Source: JAMZMI01 sp039944535
Lineage (GTDB): Bacteria; Bacteroidota; Bacteroidia; Cytophagales; Cyclobacteriaceae
Length of the DNA: 64,000 nucleotides
Direction of reading: 5' to 3'
Assembly: GCA_039944535.1 (NCBI GenBank)
Contig: JBDUYP010000024.1
Coordinates: 124,001 to 188,000, forward strand
A program made the position numbers and the translations under genes. How positions within the stretch are numbered: the first letter of the stretch is position 1; every line of letters starts with the position of its first letter. A model generated the notes under the pieces. It saw nothing but the letters and a program-made list of their open reading frames with translations, was not told the DNA's origin and did not search any database. Of this stretch, positions 18,130 through 26,761 are shown piece by piece.

Positions 18130-20822
18130 TGTTGAAAAAACTCTCATTTATCATCCCGCTACTGATCTGTGCTCAGCTTAGTGCTCAAGAATCAGACTAT
18201 TTGCAAGCAGAGTATGATTTTGCGAATGCATCTTACGAAAAAGCCTATAGTGAATATAGAGCTGCCTCTCGGCAATATGAAAGTAGCGATGACTACCCCA
18301 ATTATGCATCATGCAACCTAAAAATGGCTCAATGCAGATTGGCTCAGGGGAAAGCGAATCTCTGCGTTCAGCTGGCAGAGCGAACAATAGAATACCTTAA
18401 TGAAGTCCTGCCCAAAGATGAACCATTAAAAGCCCGTGGCTTGAGCATCTTGGGAGAGGGCTATCTCAACCTGGGAAGAAACGACCTAGCACTTGAAGCG
18501 CTCTCAAAAGAGGAACAGTTTCATGGTGCTACGAATACACTTGCAGCGGCAGAGTGCTTCAACAATCTGGGGATTATTTACTGGAACACTGGGAATAAAT
18601 CGACCGCACTCTCCTACCATGAGCGTTCACTCAACATCAAAAATGAATTACTCGACGAAAACGACCCGGCCATTGCAGACTCCTACAACAACATAGGTTT
18701 GATCTATCTGGAAGATGAATACCTGCAGGCCATCATCTATTTCAACAAAGCGATCAAAATCTATCAGGCTGCTGAAGATGTGAACAACACAAAAATCGCA
18801 AACTGTTACAGCAATTTGGCCTTTGCATATAGCAACCAGGGTAATCACAACGAAGCGCTGCAATACCTCGATTTGGTGATGTACATCTGGGATTCATCGT
18901 TCGACGGTGATCACCCAAACAAGGCTTTCACACTTTCTAATAAAGGCAGAATTCTAGAAAAACAAGGAGATTTGAACAAAGCCCTTCATTACCAGCAGGA
19001 GGCCTTACATCAGTATCTAAGGATATATGGAGACAAACACCCAGAGGTGGCCAATGCTTATTTTTTGATTGGGTCAGTGTATCAGAAAAAGGAAAAGTAT
19101 GAGCTGGCTGTGGAGCATTTCCAATCGTCTATTTATGCCAACCTGTTTTCTCAGGAACCAAGCTCTGTTTATGATCTCCCTGAAATCCGAGATTACTACA
19201 ACGGCGATATTTTACTCTCATCACTTCAGTCCAAAGCTGGAGCTCTGGAAGCACTGCACTACGAAAAAACCCTGAAGCCACAAGACCTTATTGGCTCGCT
19301 GGACACCTACACTGCATGTGATGAGCTGATCACGAAAATCCGCCAACTGCGCCTGAGCGAAACTGACAAACTAAGACTTGGTACTATTTCCAATGAGGTT
19401 TACGAAAATGGAATTCGCATCGCTTTGGAACTGAGCAGAAGAACGCTCAAAAAACAACTATACAGTGAGCGGGCTTTTAATTTTTGTGAGAGAAGCAAAT
19501 CTGCCATTCTTCTGGAGGCCATTCAGGAAACCAAAGCCAAATCCTTTTCCGGGATACCGAAAGATCTACTGATGCTTGAAGATAGCCTGAAAACAGAAAT
19601 TAGTTATCTCAAACAAAAACTAGCTCAGACTCAAGAAAACAACGAAGAGATCAAGGAAGATCTTTTCATGTTCGAACAGCAGTATCGCCTTTTTATTGAA
19701 AAACTTGAAATGGACTACCCTTCCTATTTCAATCTGAAATACAATCAGAAATTTGCTACGGTAACTGAACTGCAAAAGGCTTTGGGTGAAAGTTCCGCCA
19801 TCCTCTCCTACTTCACAGGTGAAAACACGATTTTCATCTTCAACATTACCAGAAATAACTTAGAGATTTTCGACATTCCGAAAGAGGAAAACTTCTTCCA
19901 AACAGCCAAAGCCTTTAGGAACAGCATCAAATATGATGTATTCAATACTTTCGTCAAATCATCAACCAAATTGTTTAAGCAGCTGATTCCCAACATCCAT
20001 AAAGATGTGAATCACCTGATCATATTACCTGACGGAGTTTTAGGCACATTGCCTTTTGAAGCATTTACACTCGACGAAGGAAATGACCGGAGCAGCTATG
20101 CACAGCTTACATATCTGCTCGAACAATATGCCATTTCGTATGACTATGCCGCCACACTACTTCTTGACCGTTTGCATGACACCCAAACCACTTCAGCAAA
20201 CGGAATTTTACTTACCGCTCCCGTTTCCTTCACAGGCAATGACATTGAAATGCCTGACCTGCCAGCAACTAAGGATGAAGTAAATGAGATACGATATTTA
20301 TTCATCGCAACTGACCAAAAGCCAACTATCATGGCTGAGAAAGACGCTTCTGAAACAGCTATAAAAGCTCAGGAATTGAATCAATATAAATACCTCCACT
20401 TTGCTACTCATGGTCTGGTCAACGAATCAAAACCCGAACTCTCCAGAGTGTTCTTATGCCCCACGGATGACGATGATGGCAGTTTGTATTCCGGAGAGAT
20501 CTATAACCTCAACATCAACGCTGACCTGGTCACCCTTTCAGCTTGTGAGACAGGTCTTGGCAAACTGGCAAAAGGGGAAGGCATCATTGGGCTGAGCAGG
20601 TCACTAATGTATGCCGGAGCTAAAAACCTGATTGTATCGCTGTGGCAGGTGGCTGACCAAAGTACGTCAGAACTGATGATTGATTTTTACAAACAGCACC
20701 TGCATCACTCGAGCAACAATCTGTTCAATGATGATTTGCGCAAAGCAAAACTCACTTTGCTACACTCCGAAAATTACTCGAGCCCTTATTATTGGGCACC
20801 TTTTATTCTCGTTGGAGATTAA
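18129..20822 (+). CDS. Secreted TPR-CHAT protease-like protein
   Basis: 897 residues with signal peptide (MLKKLSFIIPLLICAQLSAQ). Residues ~25-340 are classical TPR repeats (AAECFNNLGIIYWNTGNKSTALSYHERSLNI and following). A coiled-coil-like helical stretch (~425-540) is followed by a C-terminal CHAT domain (caspase HetF associated with TPRs). The catalytic dyad is visible: His761 in YLHFATHG and Cys806 in LSACETG, followed by GEGIIGLSRSLMYAGAKN. CHAT domains are separase/caspase-like cysteine peptidases. Export and coupling to a beta-barrel gene suggest an envelope role rather than a cytoplasmic Craspase-like one. Substrate unknown. Confidence 0.9.
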   Translation: MLKKLSFIIPLLICAQLSAQESDYLQAEYDFANASYEKAYSEYRAASRQYESSDDYPNYASCNLKMAQCRLAQGKANLCVQLAERTIEYLNEVLPKDEPLKARGLSILGEGYLNLGRNDLALEALSKEEQFHGATNTLAAAECFNNLGIIYWNTGNKSTALSYHERSLNIKNELLDENDPAIADSYNNIGLIYLEDEYLQAIIYFNKAIKIYQAAEDVNNTKIANCYSNLAFAYSNQGNHNEALQYLDLVMYIWDSSFDGDHPNKAFTLSNKGRILEKQGDLNKALHYQQEALHQYLRIYGDKHPEVANAYFLIGSVYQKKEKYELAVEHFQSSIYANLFSQEPSSVYDLPEIRDYYNGDILLSSLQSKAGALEALHYEKTLKPQDLIGSLDTYTACDELITKIRQLRLSETDKLRLGTISNEVYENGIRIALELSRRTLKKQLYSERAFNFCERSKSAILLEAIQETKAKSFSGIPKDLLMLEDSLKTEISYLKQKLAQTQENNEEIKEDLFMFEQQYRLFIEKLEMDYPSYFNLKYNQKFATVTELQKALGESSAILSYFTGENTIFIFNITRNNLEIFDIPKEENFFQTAKAFRNSIKYDVFNTFVKSSTKLFKQLIPNIHKDVNHLIILPDGVLGTLPFEAFTLDEGNDRSSYAQLTYLLEQYAISYDYAATLLLDRLHDTQTTSANGILLTAPVSFTGNDIEMPDLPATKDEVNEIRYLFIATDQKPTIMAEKDASETAIKAQELNQYKYLHFATHGLVNESKPELSRVFLCPTDDDDGSLYSGEIYNLNINADLVTLSACETGLGKLAKGEGIIGLSRSLMYAGAKNLIVSLWQVADQSTSELMIDFYKQHLHHSSNNLFNDDLRKAKLTLLHSENYSSPYYWAPFILVGD

Positions 20823-20869
20823 TTGATTCATTATCAACCGATTCCGCTGATTTAAGAAAAATCCTTTTT

Positions 20870-20877
20870 TAACTTTG
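20870..20877 (+). promoter_or_regulatory. Bacteroidota-type -7 box for mtaB
   Basis: TAACTTTG, an exact TAnnTTTG match, 7 bp before the mtaB ATG. No clear TTG at -33. The position directly before the start codon recalls the guaA and ABC-F genes in this window. Confidence 0.42.
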
Positions 20878-20884
20878 CGCTCTT

Positions 20885-22204
20885 ATGAAGCGCGTGGCAT
20901 TTTATACTTTGGGTTGCAAGCTCAATTTTTCGGAGACCTCTACCATCTCCAGAATGTTTGAGGATAAGGGATTTGAAAAAGTTGACTTTACTGACAAACC
21001 CGACATCTTCATTATCAACACCTGCTCGGTCACAGATAATGCGGACAAAAAATGCCGCAAGATTGTGAAGGAGGCGAAAAAGATTTCGCCTAAAAGCTAC
21101 GTCACAATTATAGGCTGTTATGCACAGCTAAAACCAAAAGAAATTAGTCAGATCAAAGGTGTAGATGCCGTACTGGGTGCTGCAGAAAAGTTTAGGCTTT
21201 TCGAGTATCTGGAGGATTTCACCTCTAAGAATGAGCCACAAGTTTTTGCCTCAGAAATACAGGAAGCAAAATCATTCAACGCCTCCCACTCTTATGGGGA
21301 CCGTACCAGAACATTCCTGAAAGTTCAGGATGGCTGCAACTACGGTTGTGCATTTTGTACCATACCGCTAGCTCGTGGCAAAAGTCGAAGCGATAGCATT
21401 GCCAACATTGTAGCACAAGCAAAGGAAATTGGTAAAACTGAAGTCAAAGAAGTGGTGCTCACCGGAGTGAACATTGGAGACTTTGGCGTTCAGGATGGAC
21501 GCAGAAAAGAAAAATTCGTTGACTTAATCAAAGCGCTGGATGAGGTAGAGGGGATCAATCGTTTTAGAATTTCATCTATTGAGCCTAACCTGCTATCCAA
21601 TGAAGTGATCAGGTTTGTATCTCAAAGCAAGCGTTTTGTGCCGCATTTTCATGTGCCCCTCCAGTCGGGAAGCGATGAAATACTGAAGCGCATGAACCGC
21701 CGATATTTGAGTGGCCTGTACAAAGACAGAGTCAAAACCATCAAATCATTGATGCCAGATTGCTGTATAGGTGTTGATGTGATTACAGGCTTTCCGGGCG
21801 AAACTGAAGAAGAGTTTCTGAAAACGTATGAGTTTCTAAATGAACTGGATGTCTCCTACCTGCACGTTTTCACATATTCAGAAAGGCCAAATACGCAAGC
21901 TTTGGAAATGGATGGTGTGGTGCCTGTAGCTGAACGTCAGAAGAGGTCGAGCATGCTGCGCACGCTTTCTGAAAAGAAAAAGAGGCACTTCTACAATCAA
22001 AACCTTGACAAAACGTCCACAGTACTTTTCGAAGCAGATGTGGAAAATGGAATGATGGAAGGTTTTACTGAAAACTACGTACGCGTAAAAGCTAAGTACG
22101 ACCCTATTCTGATCAATGAACTCAAGGCTTTGCAGCTCAAAGAAGTCGATGCAGATGGGCTCATGCTGGTAGAGGATCTCGACGAAATCCTGGTACACGC
22201 TTAA
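20885..22204 (+). CDS. mtaB: tRNA (t6A37) methylthiotransferase MtaB
   Basis: 439 residues. Methylthiotransferase: N-terminal UPF0004 domain with Cys in LGCKLN, NTCSVT and the following KKC; radical-SAM motif CNYGCAFC; C-terminal TRAM-like segment. LGCKLNFSE and CTIPLARGKSRS are typical of MtaB rather than MiaB or RimO. It converts t6A to ms2t6A at tRNA position 37 using two 4Fe-4S clusters. It is followed after 12 bp by an FAH-family gene on the same strand, so probably co-transcribed. Confidence 0.93.
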   Translation: MKRVAFYTLGCKLNFSETSTISRMFEDKGFEKVDFTDKPDIFIINTCSVTDNADKKCRKIVKEAKKISPKSYVTIIGCYAQLKPKEISQIKGVDAVLGAAEKFRLFEYLEDFTSKNEPQVFASEIQEAKSFNASHSYGDRTRTFLKVQDGCNYGCAFCTIPLARGKSRSDSIANIVAQAKEIGKTEVKEVVLTGVNIGDFGVQDGRRKEKFVDLIKALDEVEGINRFRISSIEPNLLSNEVIRFVSQSKRFVPHFHVPLQSGSDEILKRMNRRYLSGLYKDRVKTIKSLMPDCCIGVDVITGFPGETEEEFLKTYEFLNELDVSYLHVFTYSERPNTQALEMDGVVPVAERQKRSSMLRTLSEKKKRHFYNQNLDKTSTVLFEADVENGMMEGFTENYVRVKAKYDPILINELKALQLKEVDADGLMLVEDLDEILVHA

Positions 22205-22216
22205 AATTTAGACATT

Positions 22217-22825
22217 ATGAAAATCATTTGCATCGGGCGAAACTACGCCGAGCATATTGCGGAGTTGGGCAATGAAAGACCTTCAAACCCGGTCATATTC
22301 ATGAAGCCCGACACGGCCATATTGAAAGACAATGCCCCGTTTTACTACCCTGCTTTTTCTGAGGATATACACCATGAGGTGGAAGTTCTGGTAAAAATCA
22401 AAAAAGAAGGCAAATCGATAACACCGGATTTTGCTCACAAATATTACGATGAGATTGGTCTGGGTATTGATTTCACAGCCAGAGATGTGCAAAGTCAGCT
22501 CAAAGAAAAAGGACACCCCTGGGAAAGAGCCAAAGCTTTCAATGGATCTGCTCCTATCGGAAAATTTACGTCCAAAGGAGATGCCGATATGGAAAATCTA
22601 AATTTCGAATTGAAGGTAAATGGAGAGACGACACAGAAGGGCAACACAGGCTTGATGCTCTGGCCGATCAACGAACTGATTTCCTACGTCTCTCAATTCT
22701 TTACTTTAAAAACGGGTGATATCATTTTCACAGGAACACCTAAAGGTGTGGGTCCGGTCAAAATCGGCGATCGTCTAACCGGGTATCTTGAGGGAGAAGA
22801 AATGTTCAGCTTTGATGTCAAGTAG
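22217..22825 (+). CDS. Fumarylacetoacetate hydrolase-family protein (FAHD1-like)
   Basis: 202 residues, the short single-domain form. KIICIGRNYAEHI, FMKPDTAI and the metal-binding HHEVEVLV (E-x-E) segment are diagnostic, followed by GIDFTARDVQ, AKAFNGSAPIG and GDIIFTGTPKGVGP. FAHD1-type enzymes act as acylpyruvases or oxaloacetate decarboxylases with Mg2+; the physiological substrate here is not determined. Lies 12 bp after mtaB. Confidence 0.93.
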   Translation: MKIICIGRNYAEHIAELGNERPSNPVIFMKPDTAILKDNAPFYYPAFSEDIHHEVEVLVKIKKEGKSITPDFAHKYYDEIGLGIDFTARDVQSQLKEKGHPWERAKAFNGSAPIGKFTSKGDADMENLNFELKVNGETTQKGNTGLMLWPINELISYVSQFFTLKTGDIIFTGTPKGVGPVKIGDRLTGYLEGEEMFSFDVK

Positions 22826-22974
22826 AACAACACCTGGAGTTCATCGAAAAATTCATTGGATTTTCTTAAGTATTAATTGACTTACAGGCATATTTTTTTA
22901 GAAAGTGTCTTCGTTGTTTTGAGACATCAAGGGCATATTTAATATTTACTGAAATCGATCTAGCGACGTTGGGA

Positions 22975-24834
22975 ATGCGCAGAGTATATACACTAATTCT
23001 ACTTCTTTCTTTTTTCAATTCAAGTGGTCAATCGGACCTGCAGGGATATTACATGTTCCCCATAAATCCTGGACAGCAAAATTATCTGGCCGGAACCATG
23101 GGAGAGCTACGTTCGTCACATTTTCATGCAGGAATAGATGTCAAAACGGGCGGACAAATAGGTCTGCCAGTCTATGCCGCCGCGAATGGATATGTATGGC
23201 GCGTGCGGGTGGCAACCGGGGGGTATGGTAAAGCTATTTACCTGCGTCACCCCAATGGCACTACTACCGTCTATGCCCACCTTGACAAGTTTGAACCAAA
23301 ACTAGCCCAACACATTTTAGAAACTCAATACAAAGAAGAGTCATTTACCGTTCAGCTTTTCCCGGACAAAACCCTTTTTCCGGTGAAAAAAGGGGACATC
23401 ATCGCCTATTCAGGAAACACCGGCTCGTCTAGCGGCCCGCACCTGCACTTCGAGATAAGAGATGCAAACCAAAACATCCTCGACCCTTTGCTGTACGGAT
23501 TTGATGAAATAGTGGATACGCAATCCCCACTCCTGAAGCGAATTGGTTTTGTGACACTGGATAAAGAAGCCCGGGTAAACAAGACCTTTGGTAGGTATGA
23601 TTTCGAAGTAATCAAAACAGCAAAACTTTTCACAACTCGAACTCCCATATCACTCAGCGGGAAAATCGGCGTGGAGATCTACGCCTATGACAGGCAAGAT
23701 GGTGTTTGGAGCAAAAACGGAATCTCAGAAATCACGATGAAAATAGATGGCGACACGGTTTTTAGTCAGCTAAAATCTAATCTTTCGTTTTCTAAGCAGC
23801 GCAACATCCTCACACATATGGACTATGCCGCTTACAAAGAAAAAGGGCTGAAATACAACAAGCTTTTTGTGGATGATGGCAACACACATGACATCTACAT
23901 GACTCCTTCTCCAGGCTTTGATTTCAATGACTCCACACATTTAATACAGATTTATCTTAAAGACTCGTATGGCAACATTTCGACTTTTGAAACCAAAGTC
24001 AACAATCACAAAATAGTATATCCGCCAAATCCGGAGATTAAAGACTTTGAGGTATTTAGAAATTTCCTTCATTTCAAAGCAGAACATACTGGCGAGCCCA
24101 ACTTAATTCAACTCTATCTGGGCCAGGCCTTTGTGGAGCTCACTCCCTATCGCACAGACAAGCGCAATGCTTATTATCTCTGGGATCTGAGGGAGGGCTT
24201 ACCCGATTCGGTAAATTTTTGTGGCGAAGTGATGAGCACAGGTATTTTCGCTGAAATACCATCCAACACAGAAACGGCCTTTTACAATCATGCCTCCGAT
24301 TTGCTATTCGATAAAAGGTCACTTTTTGACACGCTTTACCTCCGATTCGAAAAAAGTTTCGATACGACCCTTCAACTCGAAATTTTCACTTTTTTACACC
24401 CGGATGTGCCTCTGAAATCTTCCGTTGAAATCACTCTCAAACCAGAAGAATCTTACCCTGATTCCACTGCAGCAGTTTATTCCGTTTACAGAAACAGACT
24501 CAACTATATGGGTGGCGAATGGAGCGATGGCAGCATAACTTTTAAAACCAGAGACCTTGTCTCCTATACGATTTCTCAGGATACTATCCCGCCAGTGATC
24601 AGCCCTACCATCATCAACAAGGACAATGTCTATTTCAAAATTAACGACGAAAAATCCGGCATCAAAAGCTACAGGGCTACCATAAATGGAGCGTTTGTTT
24701 TGATGAATTACGAACCAAAAAAGAAATTGATCTGGTCAGAGAAATTTCACAAAAACATTCCATTCGTTGGTGAGTTTGTTTTAGAGGTGGAAGACAACAC
24801 CGGCAATAAATCAACGTACAAAAAGACATTTTAA
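22975..24834 (+). CDS. Secreted M23-family metallopeptidase
   Basis: 619 residues from the ATG at 22975 (a TTG two codons earlier extends the frame but is unlikely), with a signal peptide ending NSSGQ. The LytM/M23 domain is N-terminal (~30-175) with all zinc and catalytic residues: HFHAGID, VYAHL and GPHLHFE. The remaining ~440 residues are beta-rich, with Ig-like features near the end (DGSITFKTRD; SGIKSYRATINGAFVL). Likely a peptidoglycan endopeptidase in the periplasm. Two bp upstream of bcp, so in one operon with it. Confidence 0.9.
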   Translation: MRRVYTLILLLSFFNSSGQSDLQGYYMFPINPGQQNYLAGTMGELRSSHFHAGIDVKTGGQIGLPVYAAANGYVWRVRVATGGYGKAIYLRHPNGTTTVYAHLDKFEPKLAQHILETQYKEESFTVQLFPDKTLFPVKKGDIIAYSGNTGSSSGPHLHFEIRDANQNILDPLLYGFDEIVDTQSPLLKRIGFVTLDKEARVNKTFGRYDFEVIKTAKLFTTRTPISLSGKIGVEIYAYDRQDGVWSKNGISEITMKIDGDTVFSQLKSNLSFSKQRNILTHMDYAAYKEKGLKYNKLFVDDGNTHDIYMTPSPGFDFNDSTHLIQIYLKDSYGNISTFETKVNNHKIVYPPNPEIKDFEVFRNFLHFKAEHTGEPNLIQLYLGQAFVELTPYRTDKRNAYYLWDLREGLPDSVNFCGEVMSTGIFAEIPSNTETAFYNHASDLLFDKRSLFDTLYLRFEKSFDTTLQLEIFTFLHPDVPLKSSVEITLKPEESYPDSTAAVYSVYRNRLNYMGGEWSDGSITFKTRDLVSYTISQDTIPPVISPTIINKDNVYFKINDEKSGIKSYRATINGAFVLMNYEPKKKLIWSEKFHKNIPFVGEFVLEVEDNTGNKSTYKKTF

Positions 24835-24835
24835 A

Positions 24836-25288
24836 ATGGCATTACAAGCAGGAGACAAAGCACCCGAATTTGAAAGTATAGGTCAGGATGGAAATCCTAT
24901 CAAACTGTCCGACTTTAAGGGTAAAAAACTGGTGATGTACTTTTATCCTAAAGACAACACACCGGGATGTACGGCCGAATCGTGCGACTTGCGCGACAAT
25001 TACGAAAGATTTCTGAAGCTGGGGTACGAAGTAATTGGTGTAAGTACAGATAGTGCCAGGTCACACAGAAAATTCATAGACAAATTTGAACTTCCTTTTT
25101 CACTTGTTGCAGATGAAGACAAATCCGTTCACGAAAAGTACGGCACCTGGCAGGAAAAACAAATGTATGGCCGCAAATACATGGGGACTGTGAGAACAAC
25201 ATTTATCATTGACGAAGAAGGCGTAATATCTGAAGTGATAGGAAAAGTAAAAACCAAAGCACACACAGCTCAAATATTGGGTGAGTAA
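24836..25288 (+). CDS. bcp: Thioredoxin-dependent thiol peroxidase (BCP/PrxQ)
   Basis: 150 residues, typical length. Peroxiredoxin fold with YFYPKDNTPGCTAESC: peroxidatic Cys45 and resolving Cys50 four residues apart, as in atypical 2-Cys BCP. Downstream RTTFIIDEEG is conserved. Reduces peroxides with thioredoxin in the cytoplasm. Starts 2 bp after the M23 gene stop. Confidence 0.95.
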   Translation: MALQAGDKAPEFESIGQDGNPIKLSDFKGKKLVMYFYPKDNTPGCTAESCDLRDNYERFLKLGYEVIGVSTDSARSHRKFIDKFELPFSLVADEDKSVHEKYGTWQEKQMYGRKYMGTVRTTFIIDEEGVISEVIGKVKTKAHTAQILGE

Positions 25289-25565
25289 AGGTGTCACCTC
25301 TTTAACTATCGAGAGATGACCCGTCATTCCAATTTCTGTAGCAAAGTAAAGAATTACGGAATCTTGTCATCTACAGAAAATCGAATAGTCTCTCTTAGGG
25401 CTTGAAGAATACACTAAAAGCCATTCAGAAACGATCAGATCGTAAGACTCGAGAGCAGGGCTTTACCTCAGCCTAGTTGAACTGAGAATCTCAACATAGA
25501 AAGCAAACCAAATATGCACGGGTCTTGTTTTTTGCTTTCTATGCAAACCTGCCCACCTTTGCCAC
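25289..25565. other. Intergenic region with a repeat-like segment and a 13-bp inverted repeat
   Basis: 277 bp without an ORF. It contains GATGACCCGTCATTCC around 25314-25330, similar to the intergenic repeat words near 36.5 kb, and a perfect 13-bp inverted repeat (see separate entry). No terminator for bcp is obvious. Confidence 0.5.
25495..25543. repeat. Perfect 13-bp inverted repeat upstream of the aminotransferase
   Basis: Arms CATAGAAAGCAAA (25495-25507) and TTTGCTTTCTATG (25531-25543) are exact complements separated by 23 nt, ending 22 bp before the start codon. The right arm overlaps a possible -33 TTG. It could be an operator or an mRNA leader hairpin; the arms lack a following U-run, so it is not a typical terminator. 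Confidence 0.6.
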
Positions 25566-26750
25566 ATGATTTCAAACCGAGAACTCTTCCTTAAAAACCT
25601 TGCGCAAACGACCGACTTTCCTCTGCTTATAGAGATAGAAAAGGCAAAAGGTATCTACATGTATGGACCCAAAGGAGAAGAGTATATCGATCTTATTTCT
25701 GGAATTGGGGTGAGCAACGTTGGTCATGGCCACCCTAAAGTGATACAAGCTGTTAAAGATCAGGCGGAAAAATACATGCACCTGATGGTTTATGGAGAGT
25801 TTGTGCAGAGTCCGCAGGTTAAACTTGCTGAAGCTTTGGTCGCTACGCTTCCAGATCCACTTTCGTCCATCTATCTGGTAAACTCAGGAAGTGAGGCCGT
25901 GGAAGGTGCATTGAAGTTGGCTAAAAGATATACAGGAAAGTCAAACATCATCTCCTGTGTAGATGCTTACCACGGGTCTTCACATGGCGCCCTCTCCGCC
26001 GGGGGCAATGAGACATTCAAGCAGAATTATCGACCGCTGGTACCAGGGTTTTCTAATATCCAATTCAACAACACTGAAGACTTAAATCAAATTGACGAGC
26101 AGACAGCCGGAGTGATCATAGAAACTGTGCAAGGTGAAGCGGGCATCAGAGTGGCTCACCCTGATTACTTCAAACAAGTAAAAGCCAGATGCGAAGAAGT
26201 AGGTGCCCTGCTTATTCTCGATGAAATACAAGCTGGATTTGGTCGTACAGGTACTTTTTGGGCTTTTGAGCAATACGGCATAGTTCCGGATATTATAGTA
26301 AGTGCCAAAGGTATGGGTGGAGGTATGCCCATCGGCTGCTTTATCAGTTCAGGTGAAATAATGGGTGCACTGAAAGAAAATCCCATCCTTGGACATATCA
26401 CTACTTTTGGTGGGCACCCTGTAAGCTCGGCTGCCGCTCTTGCCACTATTGGCATCATTCATGAAGAGAACCTTCTAAGCCAGGTTGAGAAAAAAGCCGA
26501 GTTATTCCGATCAATACTGCAACACCCTCGCATTAAAGGAATCCGAAACAAGGGACTTATGATGGCTGTGGAGTTTGAGTCTTTTGATGTATTGAAGGCC
26601 ATCATTGACAAGGCGATTGAATTGGGCGTAGTGACCGACTGGTTCCTCTTTTGTGACAACTCTATGAGAATAGCCCCGCCCCTCATCATCACCGAAGATG
26701 AAATAAAAAAAGCCTGCAAGGTGATCCTGCAGGCTATTGATTCCATTTGA
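25566..26750 (+). CDS. Class III PLP aminotransferase (ornithine/acetylornithine type)
   Basis: 394 residues, full length. Landmarks: VNSGSEAVEGALKLAK, YHGSSHGALS, LILDEIQAGFGRTG and VSAKGMGGGMPIG with Schiff-base Lys248. The family includes acetylornithine, ornithine, GABA and lysine aminotransferases; the substrate cannot be fixed from motifs. No arginine-biosynthesis neighbours are present, arguing against a simple argD call. The last 45 bp of the gene also contain the terminator hairpin of the convergent protease gene. Confidence 0.9.
   Translation: MISNRELFLKNLAQTTDFPLLIEIEKAKGIYMYGPKGEEYIDLISGIGVSNVGHGHPKVIQAVKDQAEKYMHLMVYGEFVQSPQVKLAEALVATLPDPLSSIYLVNSGSEAVEGALKLAKRYTGKSNIISCVDAYHGSSHGALSAGGNETFKQNYRPLVPGFSNIQFNNTEDLNQIDEQTAGVIIETVQGEAGIRVAHPDYFKQVKARCEEVGALLILDEIQAGFGRTGTFWAFEQYGIVPDIIVSAKGMGGGMPIGCFISSGEIMGALKENPILGHITTFGGHPVSSAAALATIGIIHEENLLSQVEKKAELFRSILQHPRIKGIRNKGLMMAVEFESFDVLKAIIDKAIELGVVTDWFLFCDNSMRIAPPLIITEDEIKKACKVILQAIDSI
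26704..26735 (-). terminator. Terminator of the aspartyl protease gene, embedded in the opposing coding sequence
   Basis: Stem AGCCTGCA (26711-26718) / TGCAGGCT (26728-26735), 9-nt loop. On the minus strand it is followed by seven U. It lies inside the last codons of the convergent aminotransferase gene. Confidence 0.75.
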
Positions 26751-26761
26751 TAGATTTTTTA

